64,000 nt of DNA from Mycobacterium sp. OAS707 (lineage in GTDB: Bacteria > Actinomycetota > Actinomycetes > Mycobacteriales > Mycobacteriaceae): contig NZ_JADBDS010000001.1 of NCBI RefSeq assembly GCF_014873705.1, positions 434,001 to 498,000 on the forward strand, written 5' to 3'. This document shows, in pieces, positions 8,906 to 18,161 of the stretch; position 1 is the stretch's first letter, and each line of letters starts with the position of its first letter. Under the pieces are notes generated by a model. The model ran no database searches. It was not told where the DNA came from and saw only the letters and a program-made list of their open reading frames with translations. A program made the translations under genes and the position numbers.

Positions 8906-9334
8906 CTAGACGACGCCGATCTGTTTCATCTGCGCGTAGACGTCGACGACGCCCCAGGTCTCGACGACGCGGCCGTCGGCGATGCGAAACATGAACATCT
9001 CGTTGTAGGTGACAGTGTTTCCGGTCGGCGCGACACCCATGAATTCACCTCGGTGCGTGCCGGTCACCGTCGTCCTGCCGACGACCTTGTCGCCCTCGCC
9101 GATCAAGTCCTCGACGGTGAGGTGGATGTCCGGATAGATGCGCAGCAGCATCGACCAGATCTGCTTGAGCGCCGCGGCCCCGGTCGTGTCTATCGGCAAC
9201 GGCGTGCGGATCACCGCATCCGGCGCGACGACTTCGTCGATCGTCCTTGCGAGGAAGTCGAAGTCACCAGTGTTGGCTGCCTCATGAAAGCGCCTGAACA
9301 GCGCCTTGTTCGCGGCCACCTCGGCTGTCGACAT
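8906..9334 (-). CDS. SnoaL/NTF2-like ester-cyclase family protein
   Basis: A 142-residue NTF2-fold protein. It shows the SnoaL pattern: N-terminal helix NKALFRRFHEAANTGDFDFL, a middle segment with PDIHLTVEDLIGEGDKVVGRTTVTGTH, and a C-terminal ADGRVVETWGVVD. SnoaL-like proteins include polyketide cyclases but many are of unknown role. It begins 11 bases after yebC on the same strand and is probably co-transcribed. It converges with the methyltransferase gene, whose stop lies within two bases. Confidence 0.8.
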   Translation of the reverse strand: MSTAEVAANKALFRRFHEAANTGDFDFLARTIDEVVAPDAVIRTPLPIDTTGAAALKQIWSMLLRIYPDIHLTVEDLIGEGDKVVGRTTVTGTHRGEFMGVAPTGNTVTYNEMFMFRIADGRVVETWGVVDVYAQMKQIGVV

Positions 9335-9345
9335 GCTGGTCCGGG

Positions 9346-10101
9346 CTACTCCTCGTCGAGAGCGGCGGCGACGTCGTCGGGAATGTCGACGTTGGTGTAG
9401 ACGTCCTGCACGTCGTCGAGATCCTCGAGCGCATCGATCAGCTTGACCACCTTGCGGGCACCTTCCAGGTCCACCGGCACGCTGACCGACGGCTGGAAGC
9501 TGGCCTCCGCCGACTCGTAGTCGATGCCCGCATCCTGCAACGCGGTCCGAACGGCAACGAGATCACTTGGCTCGCAAATGATTTCGAAGCTGTCGTCGAG
9601 ATCGTTGACTTCTTCTGCCCCTGCTTCGAGCACTGCGGTCAGCACGTCGTCCTCGGTCAGGCCGTCCTTGGCCAGCGTCACCAGACCCTTGCGGGAGAAC
9701 AGGTAGGACACGGATCCGGGGTCGGCCATGTTGCCGCCGTTGCGGGTGACCGCGACGCGCACCTCGCCTGCCGCGCGGTTGCGGTTGTCGGTCAGGCACT
9801 CGATCAGCACTGCGACGCCATTGGGGCCGTAGCCCTCATAAGTGATGCTCTGGTAGTCGGCGCCGCCGGCTTCCTCACCCGCGCCACGCTTGCGGGCCCG
9901 CTCGATGTTGTCGTTGGGCACCGAGTTCTTCTTGGCCTTCTGGATGGCGTCGTACAGCGTGGGGTTGCCGCCGGGATCGCCGCCACCGACGCGCGCCGCC
10001 ACCTCGATGTTCTTGATCAATCGGGCGAAGTTCTTGCCGCGACGGGCGTCGATCACAGCCTTCTTGTGCTTGGTGGTGGCCCACTTGGAATGGCCGCTCA
10101 T
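9346..10101 (-). CDS. yebC: YebC/PmpR family regulatory or translation factor
   Basis: A 251-residue YebC/TACO1 family protein beginning [15 protein letters not shown], the family's signature N-terminus. An acidic C-terminus ([10 protein letters not shown]) ends the third domain. Family members are described as DNA-binding regulators and, more recently, as aids to translation of proline-rich stretches. The location upstream of pdxT matches Rv2603c of M. tuberculosis. Confidence 0.95.
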   Translation of the reverse strand: MSGHSKWATTKHKKAVIDARRGKNFARLIKNIEVAARVGGGDPGGNPTLYDAIQKAKKNSVPNDNIERARKRGAGEEAGGADYQSITYEGYGPNGVAVLIECLTDNRNRAAGEVRVAVTRNGGNMADPGSVSYLFSRKGLVTLAKDGLTEDDVLTAVLEAGAEEVNDLDDSFEIICEPSDLVAVRTALQDAGIDYESAEASFQPSVSVPVDLEGARKVVKLIDALEDLDDVQDVYTNVDIPDDVAAALDEE

Positions 10102-10166
10102 GCAGGTACTGCTCTCTTTCTAACGATGCAAAGTCCAATCAACGAGTCTACGTGGAGGTTTATGCC

Positions 10167-10601
10167 TCACCGAACCGCGGCGGTTGGCGCCAGCGCCACC
10201 ACCCGGTAGCCGATGCCCGCAGGCCAGCCGAGGTGGCCGCTGACGTGCACCTGAATCCAGGTCGGTGCCCCCGACGGGTCGTCGGTGAACGTGGCCGCGG
10301 CGTGAACGATCGCGGCCCTTTCGCCGGACGCCTGCAAGACCGCCGAGGTCGAAAGCGTCGCATCGCCGAGTTCGGCCCGGTCATAACGAAGGCTGTCGGG
10401 CAGGAAGAACAACGTCTGGAAGTTCGGCATCCGGACACCCCGCGGCGCGTGGGGAGCCCGCTGCAGCGTCAACCCGGACACGATCGGCTTGCCGTCGAAC
10501 CACACCGTGCCGATGTATTCGGTCCTACGGGCCTCGCCGCCGGCGGGCAGGCGCACCAGCGTGTCGATACGCGGCTGCGGCTCGACCTCGATGATCGTCA
10601 T
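10167..10601 (-). CDS. Conserved-looking hypothetical protein
   Basis: A 144-residue soluble, mostly beta-strand protein (MTIIEVEPQPRIDTL ...). It has no signal peptide or membrane span and no motif I can name. Codon use is high GC at third positions like its neighbours, which supports a real gene. It stands alone, 65 bases upstream of the yebC start and on the same strand, and the gap to the next gene upstream (SDR) is also about 65 bases, so it may belong to that leftward transcript. Confidence 0.6.
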   Translation of the reverse strand: MTIIEVEPQPRIDTLVRLPAGGEARRTEYIGTVWFDGKPIVSGLTLQRAPHAPRGVRMPNFQTLFFLPDSLRYDRAELGDATLSTSAVLQASGERAAIVHAAATFTDDPSGAPTWIQVHVSGHLGWPAGIGYRVVALAPTAAVR

Positions 10602-10666
10602 GGGCCTACTTTGCGCGATTTGTGCACGTCTTGACGCGTTGAGCGCCGAAAACCGTGCCCAAGTCG

Positions 10667-11341
10667 CTAGGACCCGGACAGTTGCGCCTTCACGCCGCGC
10701 GTCAGGTCGTCGGCGAGGATCTCCGGCTCGCCTGCGAACAGGCCGTCCAGCGCCTGCTTTGCGACCGCAGAGGGGTCGACCTTCCGATCGTCAGGAGCGT
10801 GCGCGGCCATGTCGGTGTCCATGTATCCGACGTGCAGGGAAGCCACATGGACACCGCGGGGCGCGAGTTCCTGCCGCAGTGCATCAGTCATCGCCCAGCC
10901 CGCCGCCTTGGCCGCGGAGTACGCACCCAATTCGGGCGCATGGAACCACGACAACACCGAGAGCACGTTGAGGATCGAGCCGCCGCCGTTGCTTTCGATG
11001 ATCGGAGCGAACGCCCTGGTCACGGCGAGGGTACCGAAGTAGTGAGTCTCCATCTCCAGCCGCACATCATCCAGCGACCCCGTCAGCAGTGATGCGCCGG
11101 TCGAGACGCCTGCATTGTTGATCAACACATTGACGTCGCCGGCCACTTCAGCGGCGCGGGCGACGGATTCTGGATCGGTGATGTCGAGTTGCACGGGAAT
11201 CACACCCGGCACGTCGATCGTCTCGGGCCGACGGGCGGCGGCATATACCTTGGCGCCGCGCTCGACGAGCTGCTCAGCGAACCGCTTGCCCAATCCGCGG
11301 TTCGCTCCGGTTACTAGTGCGGTGATCTGTTCGGTAGTCAT
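10667..11341 (-). CDS. Short-chain dehydrogenase/reductase
   Basis: A 224-residue classical SDR: cofactor loop TGANRGLG near residue 11, NNAGVS at about residue 75, catalytic Ser in LSVLSWF and the YSAAK Tyr/Lys pair. A basic residue follows the glycine motif (NRGLGKR) and AARRPE follows strand beta2, which favours NADP(H). The substrate is unknown. It lies about 43 bases after pdxT on the same strand. Confidence 0.88.
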   Translation of the reverse strand: MTTEQITALVTGANRGLGKRFAEQLVERGAKVYAAARRPETIDVPGVIPVQLDITDPESVARAAEVAGDVNVLINNAGVSTGASLLTGSLDDVRLEMETHYFGTLAVTRAFAPIIESNGGGSILNVLSVLSWFHAPELGAYSAAKAAGWAMTDALRQELAPRGVHVASLHVGYMDTDMAAHAPDDRKVDPSAVAKQALDGLFAGEPEILADDLTRGVKAQLSGS

Positions 11342-11384
11342 GCTGTATCCAAGCCGCGTTTCGTACCGATTATTCCATAACTCG

Positions 11385-11969
11385 CTAGAGCATATCGACG
11401 AACAGCTTGTGAATGCGACGGTCGCCCGTCATCTCCGGATGAAACGCCGTCGCGAGCATGCGACCCTGCCGCACCGCGACGATGTGATCCGCGGCCCGCC
11501 CCAGCACCTGCACGTCGGGGCCGACGCGTTCCACCCACGGCGCACGGATGAACACCGCATGCACGCGGTCGTCCAGCCCCTCGAACGGAAAGTCGCCCTC
11601 GAACGAGTCGACTTGGCGGCCAAAAGCGTTGCGCCGCACCGTCATATCGATGGCCTTGAGCGGGACGGCCTCGCGACCCTCGGCACCGGCGTCCAGAATC
11701 TCGGTCGCCAGCAGAATCATCCCGGCACAGGAGCCGTAGGCGGGCATGCCTTCGGCCAGCCGCGTCCGCAGTGGCTCGAGCAGTTCGAACTCGCGCAACA
11801 GGTGGCTCATCGTGGTGGATTCCCCGCCGGGGATCACCAGCGCGTCGACGGATTCGAGCTCTCCGAGACGACGCACCGTCGTCGCATCGGCACCCGCCTC
11901 ACGCAACGCCGCCAGGTGTTCACGGGTGTCGCCCTGCAGAGCGAGCACACCAACGCGGGGCGCGCTCAT
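11385..11969 (-). CDS. pdxT: Pyridoxal 5'-phosphate synthase glutaminase subunit PdxT
   Basis: PdxT frees ammonia from glutamine and passes it to PdxS for PLP synthesis. The 194-residue class I-type glutaminase shows the GVLALQGD start, the PGGEST oxyanion segment, nucleophile Cys81 in YGSCAGMI, and the His177/Glu179 pair in FHPE. Its ATG overlaps the tesB2 stop by four bases, so pdxS-tesB2-pdxT form one transcript. This is SnoP/Rv2604c in M. tuberculosis. Confidence 0.96.
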   Translation of the reverse strand: MSAPRVGVLALQGDTREHLAALREAGADATTVRRLGELESVDALVIPGGESTTMSHLLREFELLEPLRTRLAEGMPAYGSCAGMILLATEILDAGAEGREAVPLKAIDMTVRRNAFGRQVDSFEGDFPFEGLDDRVHAVFIRAPWVERVGPDVQVLGRAADHIVAVRQGRMLATAFHPEMTGDRRIHKLFVDML

Positions 11970-12805
11970 GGCGTGTAGTCACGCTTGTAACGGGTCAGAC
12001 CCTCCTGCATCACCGCCGCCACCATCTCACCGGTCTGCGTGAAGATCTTGCCCTGGGTCAACGACCGGCCACCGGACGACGACGGCGACGACTGGTCGTA
12101 GAGCAGCCATTCGTCGGCGCGAAAGGGCCGCATGAACCACATGGCGTGGTCCAGTGACGCGACCATCAGATGCTTGCGTTCCTCGACGTGGTTCACCTGT
12201 GCGGAGCCCAGCAGCGTCAGGTCGCTCATGTACGCCAGTGCGCAGATGTGCAGCACGTAGTCGTCGGGCAGCGGGTCGCGGTGCCGGAACCACACCTGCT
12301 GCTGCGACGCTTTGCCCGGCAACAGCTTCATCTGATCTCGCGGCACGATGCGGACATCCCACTCGGCGAACTGGGCGAAGCCGGCGTCGTCGAATGCCCC
12401 GCCCTTGGATATGAAGCCGGGCAGATCATCTGGCGGCGGCGCGAACGGCATCGCGTCCTGGTGCTCGATACCGCTCTGGTCGGTCTGAAACGACGCCGAC
12501 ATCGAGAAGATGGTCTCGCCGTGCTGGATCGCGTTCACCCGCCGAGTGACGAACGAGCCGCCGTCACGCAGGCGCTCGACGAGAAAAACCGTCGGCGCCT
12601 TGGCATCTCCAGGCCGCAGGAAGTAACCGTGTAGCGAGTGCACCTGGAAGCGTTCGTCGACGGTGCGTACCGCGGATACCAGAGACTGTCCTGCCACGTG
12701 GCCACCGAAGGTCCGCTGAAAGTAGCCCGACTCCGGACTGAAGACACTTCCGCGGTAGATGTTTACCTCGAGCTGCTCGAGATTCAGGATCTCTTCGATC
12801 GCCAT
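11966..12805 (-). CDS. tesB2: Acyl-CoA thioesterase II
   Basis: A 279-residue double-hotdog thioesterase that cleaves acyl-CoA to free acid and CoA. Family segments include [12 protein letters not shown] near residue 36, [12 protein letters not shown] at about residue 58, and the C-terminal [19 protein letters not shown] with the conserved Thr/Gln region. I choose ATG 12805 (MAIEEIL...) over the TTG at 12835. It gives the usual length, avoids overlap with pdxS, and the added residues are not family-like. It sits between pdxS and pdxT exactly as Rv2605c does. Confidence 0.92.
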   Translation of the reverse strand: MAIEEILNLEQLEVNIYRGSVFSPESGYFQRTFGGHVAGQSLVSAVRTVDERFQVHSLHGYFLRPGDAKAPTVFLVERLRDGGSFVTRRVNAIQHGETIFSMSASFQTDQSGIEHQDAMPFAPPPDDLPGFISKGGAFDDAGFAQFAEWDVRIVPRDQMKLLPGKASQQQVWFRHRDPLPDDYVLHICALAYMSDLTLLGSAQVNHVEERKHLMVASLDHAMWFMRPFRADEWLLYDQSSPSSSGGRSLTQGKIFTQTGEMVAAVMQEGLTRYKRDYTP

Positions 12806-12815
12806 GCAGAGTTGT

Positions 12816-13733
12816 TTACCAGCCCCGTTCAGCAAGCCTATGCGGGGCTGGCACGTCCTCCACGTTGATGCCGACCATGGCCTCCCCCAGCCCGCGTGAC
12901 ACCTTGGCCAACACGTCGGGATCGTCGTAGAAAGTCGTTGCCTTCACAATGGCCGCGGCCCGCGCGGCGGGGTCCCCGGACTTGAAGATGCCCGAGCCGA
13001 CGAACACGCCCTCGGCGCCCAACTGCATCATCATCGCCGCATCGGCGGGTGTGGCAATACCGCCGGCGGTGAACATCGTCACCGGCAGCTTGCCTGCCCG
13101 CGCCACTTCCACGACCAGTTCGTAGGGCGCCTGCAATTCCTTTGCCGCGACGTACAACTCGTCTTCGGCCAGCGATGTCAAGCGACGAATCTCGCCGCCG
13201 ATCTTGCGCATGTGTGTGGTCGCGTTGGACACGTCACCCGTGCCGGCCTCGCCCTTGGAGCGGATCATCGCCGCGCCCTCGCTGATGCGACGCAGCGCCT
13301 CGCCCAGGTTGGTCGCACCGCACACGAACGGCACAGTGAACTTCCACTTGTCGATGTGGTTGGTGTAGTCGGCCGGGGTGAGCACCTCGGACTCGTCGAC
13401 GTAATCCACGCCGAGGCTCTGCAGAATCTGCGCCTCCACGAAGTGCCCGATGCGGGCCTTGGCCATCACCGGGATCGTGACCGCGGAGATGATGCCCTCG
13501 ATCATGTCGGGGTCGCTCATCCGCGACACCCCGCCCTGTGCACGGATGTCGGCGGGCACCCGCTCCAACGCCATCACGGCCACGGCACCCGCGCCCTCAG
13601 CGATGCGGGCCTGCTCGGGGGTGACGACGTCCATGATCACGCCGCCCTTGAGCATCTCGGCCATGCCGCGCTTGACCCGAGCCGTCCCGGTCTGGCTGTT
13701 GGCCGACCCGTTCGATCCAGCTGCGGTTTCCAC
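12816..13733 (-). CDS. pdxS: Pyridoxal 5'-phosphate synthase lyase subunit PdxS
   Basis: PdxS joins ribose 5-phosphate, glyceraldehyde 3-phosphate and ammonia to make PLP. The 305-residue TIM-barrel protein has the near-invariant family segments [20 protein letters not shown] (Schiff-base Lys), DYVDESEVL and [14 protein letters not shown] [11 protein letters not shown]. The start is GTG 13733 because GGAGGA lies seven bases upstream; the longer frame to 13916 adds unrelated residues. The short variable N-terminus ([15 protein letters not shown]) is typical of mycobacterial SnzP. Confidence 0.97.
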   Translation of the reverse strand: METAAGSNGSANSQTGTARVKRGMAEMLKGGVIMDVVTPEQARIAEGAGAVAVMALERVPADIRAQGGVSRMSDPDMIEGIISAVTIPVMAKARIGHFVEAQILQSLGVDYVDESEVLTPADYTNHIDKWKFTVPFVCGATNLGEALRRISEGAAMIRSKGEAGTGDVSNATTHMRKIGGEIRRLTSLAEDELYVAAKELQAPYELVVEVARAGKLPVTMFTAGGIATPADAAMMMQLGAEGVFVGSGIFKSGDPAARAAAIVKATTFYDDPDVLAKVSRGLGEAMVGINVEDVPAPHRLAERGW

Positions 13734-13740
13734 TGCTATC

Positions 13741-13746
13741 TCCTCC
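13741..13746 (-). promoter_or_regulatory. Ribosome binding site that fixes the pdxS start
   Basis: GGAGGA on the minus strand lies seven bases before GTG 13733 and rules out the upstream in-frame starts. Confidence 0.8.
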
Positions 13747-13809
13747 AAATCGCTACCGATCCAGTCTAAACGTGGCGGCAAATCCAATGAATCCGCAGCT
13801 TCGAACCTC

Positions 13810-14856
13810 TCAGCGGATCGACTGCAGCTGCCTGCGCGGCACTGCGCCCCGCACGTCCGCCAGCGCGTTCGCCTCCTCGAGAAGCTCACCGAGCTGCAGC
13901 GGATAGACGGTTTCACCCTTGGCGACTAGGTCGGCAATCATTGTCGCATCGCACCACCGATGGCCGTGTATATAGGCCCGCTCCAGCCCGGTGCGGCCGG
14001 CCGCCGACGGCTCGAAGCGCCGGGTGCGGTGCACGAAGAACATCTCCTCGCTGCGAATGACCGAGCCGTTGAAGTCGATGACGGCCTCGCGCCGCCACAC
14101 CGGTCCGACCATATCGGCCGGCTCGACGCGCAGCCCGGTCTCCTCCTGGACTTCGCGCGCCGCCGCCTGCGGCAGCGTCTCCCCCTGCTGCGCCGCCCCA
14201 CCAACGGTGAACCACCACCGCGGCGCTGGGTTTTGCGAGCCGGCCGCTATCGCGGGATCCGATCCGCAGAACAGCAGGACGCAGCCGTCGTCGTCGAGCA
14301 GCACGACGCGTGCGGACAGCCGCCGGTTGACCGGCCCCACATCTCGCGGCGTGGTCTCGGCGCGTTCGGCGATCTCGAAATATGTTGGCAGCGCGGCTGT
14401 TCCACCGAGTCGCAGCGCGCGCACCGCGGGCCGCTCGCGCAGCGCGAGGGTGTCGCGGACGGCGTCGTTGTGGAAGCGGCGTGCCAGCAGGACCCGCGCC
14501 TCGGCGTCGGCGAGCTCGGCGACCAATGCCACCGGTAGCGCCGCCGGGTCGACGAGTGCCAGCGCCGCGGACAAGTCGTTTTCGGCTGCCTCACGCGCGG
14601 CTCGCGGTGCCCGTTCGGCCGCATCGGCCCACGCAGCCAGTCGCTTGCCGTCCGGGCCGGCGCCATAGGCCTCGACTGCGACCGCCCGCGCCACCACCGC
14701 GCGCCGGGCCAGCGCGCCGTCGAGGGCCTGCCAGGACAAGTCGTAGCGGACGTGCAACCGGTCCAGCCGATGCGCGGTCTGATACGCCCACATCCCGACC
14801 AGCACCACCACGACGGCCAGCATGGCCAGCACGATGATCACGACCCAGGTGATCAC
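13810..14856 (-). CDS. Membrane-anchored Nudix hydrolase
   Basis: A 348-residue protein with one N-terminal membrane span (residues about 3-25, [19 protein letters not shown]), a helical Ala/Arg-rich middle part, and a C-terminal Nudix domain. The Nudix box is intact: GGAAQQGE followed by REVQEETGL. Such domains hydrolyse nucleoside diphosphates linked to another moiety; the substrate is unknown. It corresponds in place and layout to Rv2609c. Its GTG start overlaps the pimA stop (GTGA), so it is the last link of the overlapping chain that begins at 21334. Confidence 0.88.
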   Translation of the reverse strand: MITWVVIIVLAMLAVVVVLVGMWAYQTAHRLDRLHVRYDLSWQALDGALARRAVVARAVAVEAYGAGPDGKRLAAWADAAERAPRAAREAAENDLSAALALVDPAALPVALVAELADAEARVLLARRFHNDAVRDTLALRERPAVRALRLGGTAALPTYFEIAERAETTPRDVGPVNRRLSARVVLLDDDGCVLLFCGSDPAIAAGSQNPAPRWWFTVGGAAQQGETLPQAAAREVQEETGLRVEPADMVGPVWRREAVIDFNGSVIRSEEMFFVHRTRRFEPSAAGRTGLERAYIHGHRWCDATMIADLVAKGETVYPLQLGELLEEANALADVRGAVPRRQLQSIR

Positions 14857-16037
14857 CTAGTCCCCCTGCTCGTCCGCTGCGCTTCGCGCCTGGGCCCGGC
14901 GCTTCGGCCCGAGGATCCGGTCGCCTGCACCTTCACTCCTGCTCCGGCAACCGTTTCGTAGACGCGCATGATCTGCCGCTCCACGACTGACCAGTCATAG
15001 CGGTGTACCGCCGCGGTCGCCGCGGCCACGTACCGCTCGCGCAGGCCGTCGTCGTCGAGCACCTCGATGAGTCCCGCGGCCAGGCCGGCGGAATCGTCGA
15101 CAGGCACCAGGCGCCCGGCCTTGCCGTCCACCAGGACGCGACGAAACGCGTCGAGATCGCTGGCCACCACGGCGGTGCCCGCGGCCATCGCCTCGACGAG
15201 CACGATGCCGAAGCTCTCGCCGCCGGTGTTCGGTGCGCAGTACACGTCGGCGCTGCGCATCGCTGACGCCTTCTCGGCGTCGTCGACCTGCCCGAGGAAG
15301 CGCAGATGCTTGGCCAGTTTCCCGGCGTTTTCGCGCAGTTCATCCTCATCGCCGCGGCCGACGATCAGGATCTCGATGTCACCGAACCGCTTCGCCAGCG
15401 TCGGCAACGCACCCAGCAGGACTTCCATGCCCTTACGGGGCTCGTCGAAGCGGCCAAGGAACAGCACCGTCTTGCCCGGCCGCGGATAGCCGTCGAGCAC
15501 AGGTGCGTGTGCGAATGAGCCCACGTCGACGCCGTTGGGGATTTCGACGGCGTCGCTGCCCAGCGCCTCCATCTGCCATCGGCGCGCCAGATCCGACACC
15601 GCGATGCGGCCGACGATCTTCTCGTGCATCGGCCGCAGAATCGGCTCAAACACGCTGAGTGTCAACGACTTTGTGGTCGACGTGTGAAACGTCGCGACGA
15701 TCGGGCCCTCTGCAATGTTCAGCGCCAGCATGGACAGGCTCGGCGCATTCGGCTCGTGCAGATGCAGCACATCGAACTCACCCTGCACCAGCCACTTCTT
15801 CACCATGCGATGGGTGGCGGGGCCGAACCGCAGCCGGGCCACCGAGCCGTTGTAAGGAATCGGCACCGCCTTACCACCGGACACCACGTAGTCCGGCAGC
15901 TTCACGTGTGGTGACGACGGCGCCAGCACGCTGACGTCGTGGCCGCGACCGTGCATCACCTCGGCGAGTTGCAGCACGTGCGATTGCACGCCGCCGGGGA
16001 CGTCGAACGAATACGGGCAGACCATGCCGATGCGCAT
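14853..16037 (-). CDS. pimA: Phosphatidylinositol alpha-mannosyltransferase PimA
   Basis: PimA adds the first mannose from GDP-mannose to position 2 of the inositol of PI, on the inner face of the membrane. This is the first committed step of PIM, LM and LAM synthesis. The 394-residue GT4 (GT-B) enzyme begins MRIGMVCPYSFDVPGGVQSH, with the GGV loop at the N-terminus and the C-terminal GDP-mannose motif ESFGIVLVE. The start is ATG 16037, sharing one base with the patA stop; the longer open frame upstream is a shadow inside patA. A charged tail after VYETVAG is less conserved. Confidence 0.96.
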   Translation of the reverse strand: MRIGMVCPYSFDVPGGVQSHVLQLAEVMHGRGHDVSVLAPSSPHVKLPDYVVSGGKAVPIPYNGSVARLRFGPATHRMVKKWLVQGEFDVLHLHEPNAPSLSMLALNIAEGPIVATFHTSTTKSLTLSVFEPILRPMHEKIVGRIAVSDLARRWQMEALGSDAVEIPNGVDVGSFAHAPVLDGYPRPGKTVLFLGRFDEPRKGMEVLLGALPTLAKRFGDIEILIVGRGDEDELRENAGKLAKHLRFLGQVDDAEKASAMRSADVYCAPNTGGESFGIVLVEAMAAGTAVVASDLDAFRRVLVDGKAGRLVPVDDSAGLAAGLIEVLDDDGLRERYVAAATAAVHRYDWSVVERQIMRVYETVAGAGVKVQATGSSGRSAGPRREAQRTSRGTR

Positions 16038-16942
16038 TACGTCTCCAGTTTCGCGCGGCGCTCGTCTGAGAGATCGGCCAGCCATTGCGGCTGCATCATG
16101 TGCCAGTCGGCCGGATGGGCGGCGATGTTGCGGGCGAACCGGTCCGCCAGATTCTGCGTGATGACGCGTACGTCTCCCGACGACGTGTCCAGTGGCTCGC
16201 TCGCGCTGAATTCCCACCCGTGTGCGGTGTACCACGAGTGCACCGCCAACAGGTGCGCGCCGGTTTCGATCGCCAGCTTCGCCGACCCGGCGGGCATGCG
16301 CGTGGGTTCTCCGAAGAAGTCGACTTGGACCCCGTTGCGGCTGAGGTCGCGGTCGGCCATCAAGCAGACGGCGCGGTTGTCGCGCAGCCGTTCGCAAAGC
16401 ACCTCAAACGGCGGCCGCTCGCCCCCGGTCAGCGGCAACATCTCGAAACCAAGCCCTTCGCGGTAGGCGATGAACCTGTTGTACAGCGATTCGGGCTTGA
16501 GCCGCTCGTTGACGGTGGTGAAGGGGCCGTGCTTCCACACCAGCCATACCCCCGCCATGTCCCAGTTCCCGCTGTGCGGCAGCGCCAGGATCACACCGCG
16601 GCCGGAGTCCAGGGCGGCAGCGATGTGCTCCTTGCCCGCCCAGTGCGGGTCGAGCAACTCGCCTTGCTTCTCGAGGTCCATCGAGGGCAACCGGAACGCC
16701 TCTCGCCAATACCGCGCATATGAGGCCAGCGAAGCACGAATCAGTCCGTCGGGCACCCTGTCCGGCGTAACCCCGATGACGCGCGCCAGGTTCTTACGCA
16801 GTTGCTCGGGTCCACCACCCCGGGCCGCGTAGTGCGCGCCCGCATCGAAAGCGTTGCGCGCCAAGAACTCCGGCATCGCGCGCACGACGCGCCAGCCTGT
16901 GGCGTAGCCCAGGTCCGAGAGCTGGCCCCCGAATGGGGTCAT
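16037..16942 (-). CDS. patA: Phosphatidylinositol mannoside acyltransferase PatA
   Basis: PatA transfers palmitate from acyl-CoA to the 6-position of the mannose added by PimA. The 301-residue enzyme belongs to the lysophospholipid acyltransferase (HtrB/LpxL-like) family. It has the HX4D motif in LPHSGNWDMAG and the acidic ADRDLS segment further on. It is Rv2611c in M. tuberculosis. The start overlaps the pgsA stop by four bases (ATGA), and the stop touches the pimA start, fitting stoichiometric expression of consecutive pathway steps. Confidence 0.94.
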   Translation of the reverse strand: MTPFGGQLSDLGYATGWRVVRAMPEFLARNAFDAGAHYAARGGGPEQLRKNLARVIGVTPDRVPDGLIRASLASYARYWREAFRLPSMDLEKQGELLDPHWAGKEHIAAALDSGRGVILALPHSGNWDMAGVWLVWKHGPFTTVNERLKPESLYNRFIAYREGLGFEMLPLTGGERPPFEVLCERLRDNRAVCLMADRDLSRNGVQVDFFGEPTRMPAGSAKLAIETGAHLLAVHSWYTAHGWEFSASEPLDTSSGDVRVITQNLADRFARNIAAHPADWHMMQPQWLADLSDERRAKLET

Positions 16943-17607
16943 GGCTCGCCCGTCTCGCCGTTGGCGGGCTCAGACTTCGTGATGGGCTCCATTGCGCCCG
17001 GCGAGGTCCGCACGCTGTGCATCCGCTGCCCGACGGTCACCAGGCTTGCCACCGCCAGCACCCACATCGCCACATGCAGCAGCCACGGCGCATGCAGGAA
17101 CGACACCCCGGAAAGCCCGGCGCCGACCAGCACGATGATCAGCCGTTCTGGCCGCTCGATGAGGCCGCCCTCACCGGACAGGCCGCTCGCCTCGGCGCGT
17201 GCCTTGATGTAGGAGATGACCTGCGAGGTGACCAGGCAGATCAGCGTCGCGACCACCAGTGACGTGCTGCCGATACCGAACGCCGCCCACCACAGCAGGC
17301 CACAGAACACCGCGCCGTCGCCGATCCGGTCGCACGCTGCGTCCAACACGGCACCGAAACGGGTGCCACCGCCGCGCTCGCGCGCCATCGCCCCGTCGAG
17401 CATGTCGGCGAGCACGAATATCCAGACCGCGAACGCACCCCACCACAGCTGCCCGATCGGGAACAGCGTCAACGCGCACAGCACCGTTCCGGCGGTGCCG
17501 AGAATGGTGATGCTGTCGGGCGTGAAGCCGGCCCGCAGTGCCGCCTTGGCGACCGGCTTGGACAGCTTCTCGTAGGCCGCCCGGGTCATCAGGTAGAAGT
17601 TGCTCAC
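16939..17607 (-). CDS. pgsA1: Phosphatidylinositol phosphate synthase PgsA1
   Basis: A CDP-alcohol phosphotransferase that joins CDP-diacylglycerol to inositol 1-phosphate, giving PI-phosphate. The signature Asp set is complete: Asp68, Asp71-Gly72, Ala75-Arg76, Gly85, Asp89 and Asp93. Several membrane helices follow, and a cytoplasmic tail ends in EPANGETGEP. I choose GTG 17607 (222 residues) because it gives the family N-terminus ([14 protein letters not shown]) and a 4-base GTGA overlap with the HIT gene. ATG 17622 is an alternative that adds five residues. Confidence 0.95.
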   Translation of the reverse strand: MSNFYLMTRAAYEKLSKPVAKAALRAGFTPDSITILGTAGTVLCALTLFPIGQLWWGAFAVWIFVLADMLDGAMARERGGGTRFGAVLDAACDRIGDGAVFCGLLWWAAFGIGSTSLVVATLICLVTSQVISYIKARAEASGLSGEGGLIERPERLIIVLVGAGLSGVSFLHAPWLLHVAMWVLAVASLVTVGQRMHSVRTSPGAMEPITKSEPANGETGEP

Positions 17608-18161
17608 GGCAGTTTGGCCCACTCGGTCGCCAGCAGCTCACGGGTCTCACGCAACAACTGCGGCACGATCTTCGAACCACCGATGATCGTGATGAAGTTC
17701 GCGTCCCCACTCCATCGCGGCACCACATGCATGTGCAGATGCTCGGCGAGCGACCCGCCCGCCGAGCTGCCGAGGTTCAGCCCCACGTTGAAACCGTGCG
17801 GTCGCGACACCGACTTGATCACGCGAATCAGCTTCTGGGTGAACGCCATCAGCTCGGCGCTCTCTTCGGCGGTGAGGTCCTCGAGCTCGGAGACCCGCCG
17901 GTACGGGACCACCATCGAATGCCCCGGGTTGTACGGGTAGAGGTTGAGCACGACGTACACCAGCTCGCCGCGCGCGACCATCAGCCCTTCCTCGTCGGGC
18001 ATCCGCGGGATGTCCGTGAACGGCTCGGTCGACGCCGCCGAGCCACCCTTCATCGGCGCCTCGGCGATGTAGCTCATCCGGTGCGGCGTCCACAAGCGCT
18101 GCAGATGGTCGGGCTCACCGACGCCGTGGTCGACGATCGTGCGGTCGTCGGGGTCGTTCAC
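17604..18161 (-). CDS. HIT domain protein, AP4A phosphorylase type
   Basis: A 185-residue histidine-triad protein, with His141, His143 and His145 in [10 protein letters not shown]. The M. tuberculosis counterpart in the same place (Rv2613c) is reported as a diadenosine tetraphosphate phosphorylase, so it probably clears AP4A made as a side product by aminoacyl-tRNA synthetases; that fits its coupling to thrS. I choose GTG 18161, which overlaps the thrS stop as GTGA; the longer frame upstream lies inside thrS. Confidence 0.92.
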   Translation of the reverse strand: MNDPDDRTIVDHGVGEPDHLQRLWTPHRMSYIAEAPMKGGSAASTEPFTDIPRMPDEEGLMVARGELVYVVLNLYPYNPGHSMVVPYRRVSELEDLTAEESAELMAFTQKLIRVIKSVSRPHGFNVGLNLGSSAGGSLAEHLHMHVVPRWSGDANFITIIGGSKIVPQLLRETRELLATEWAKLP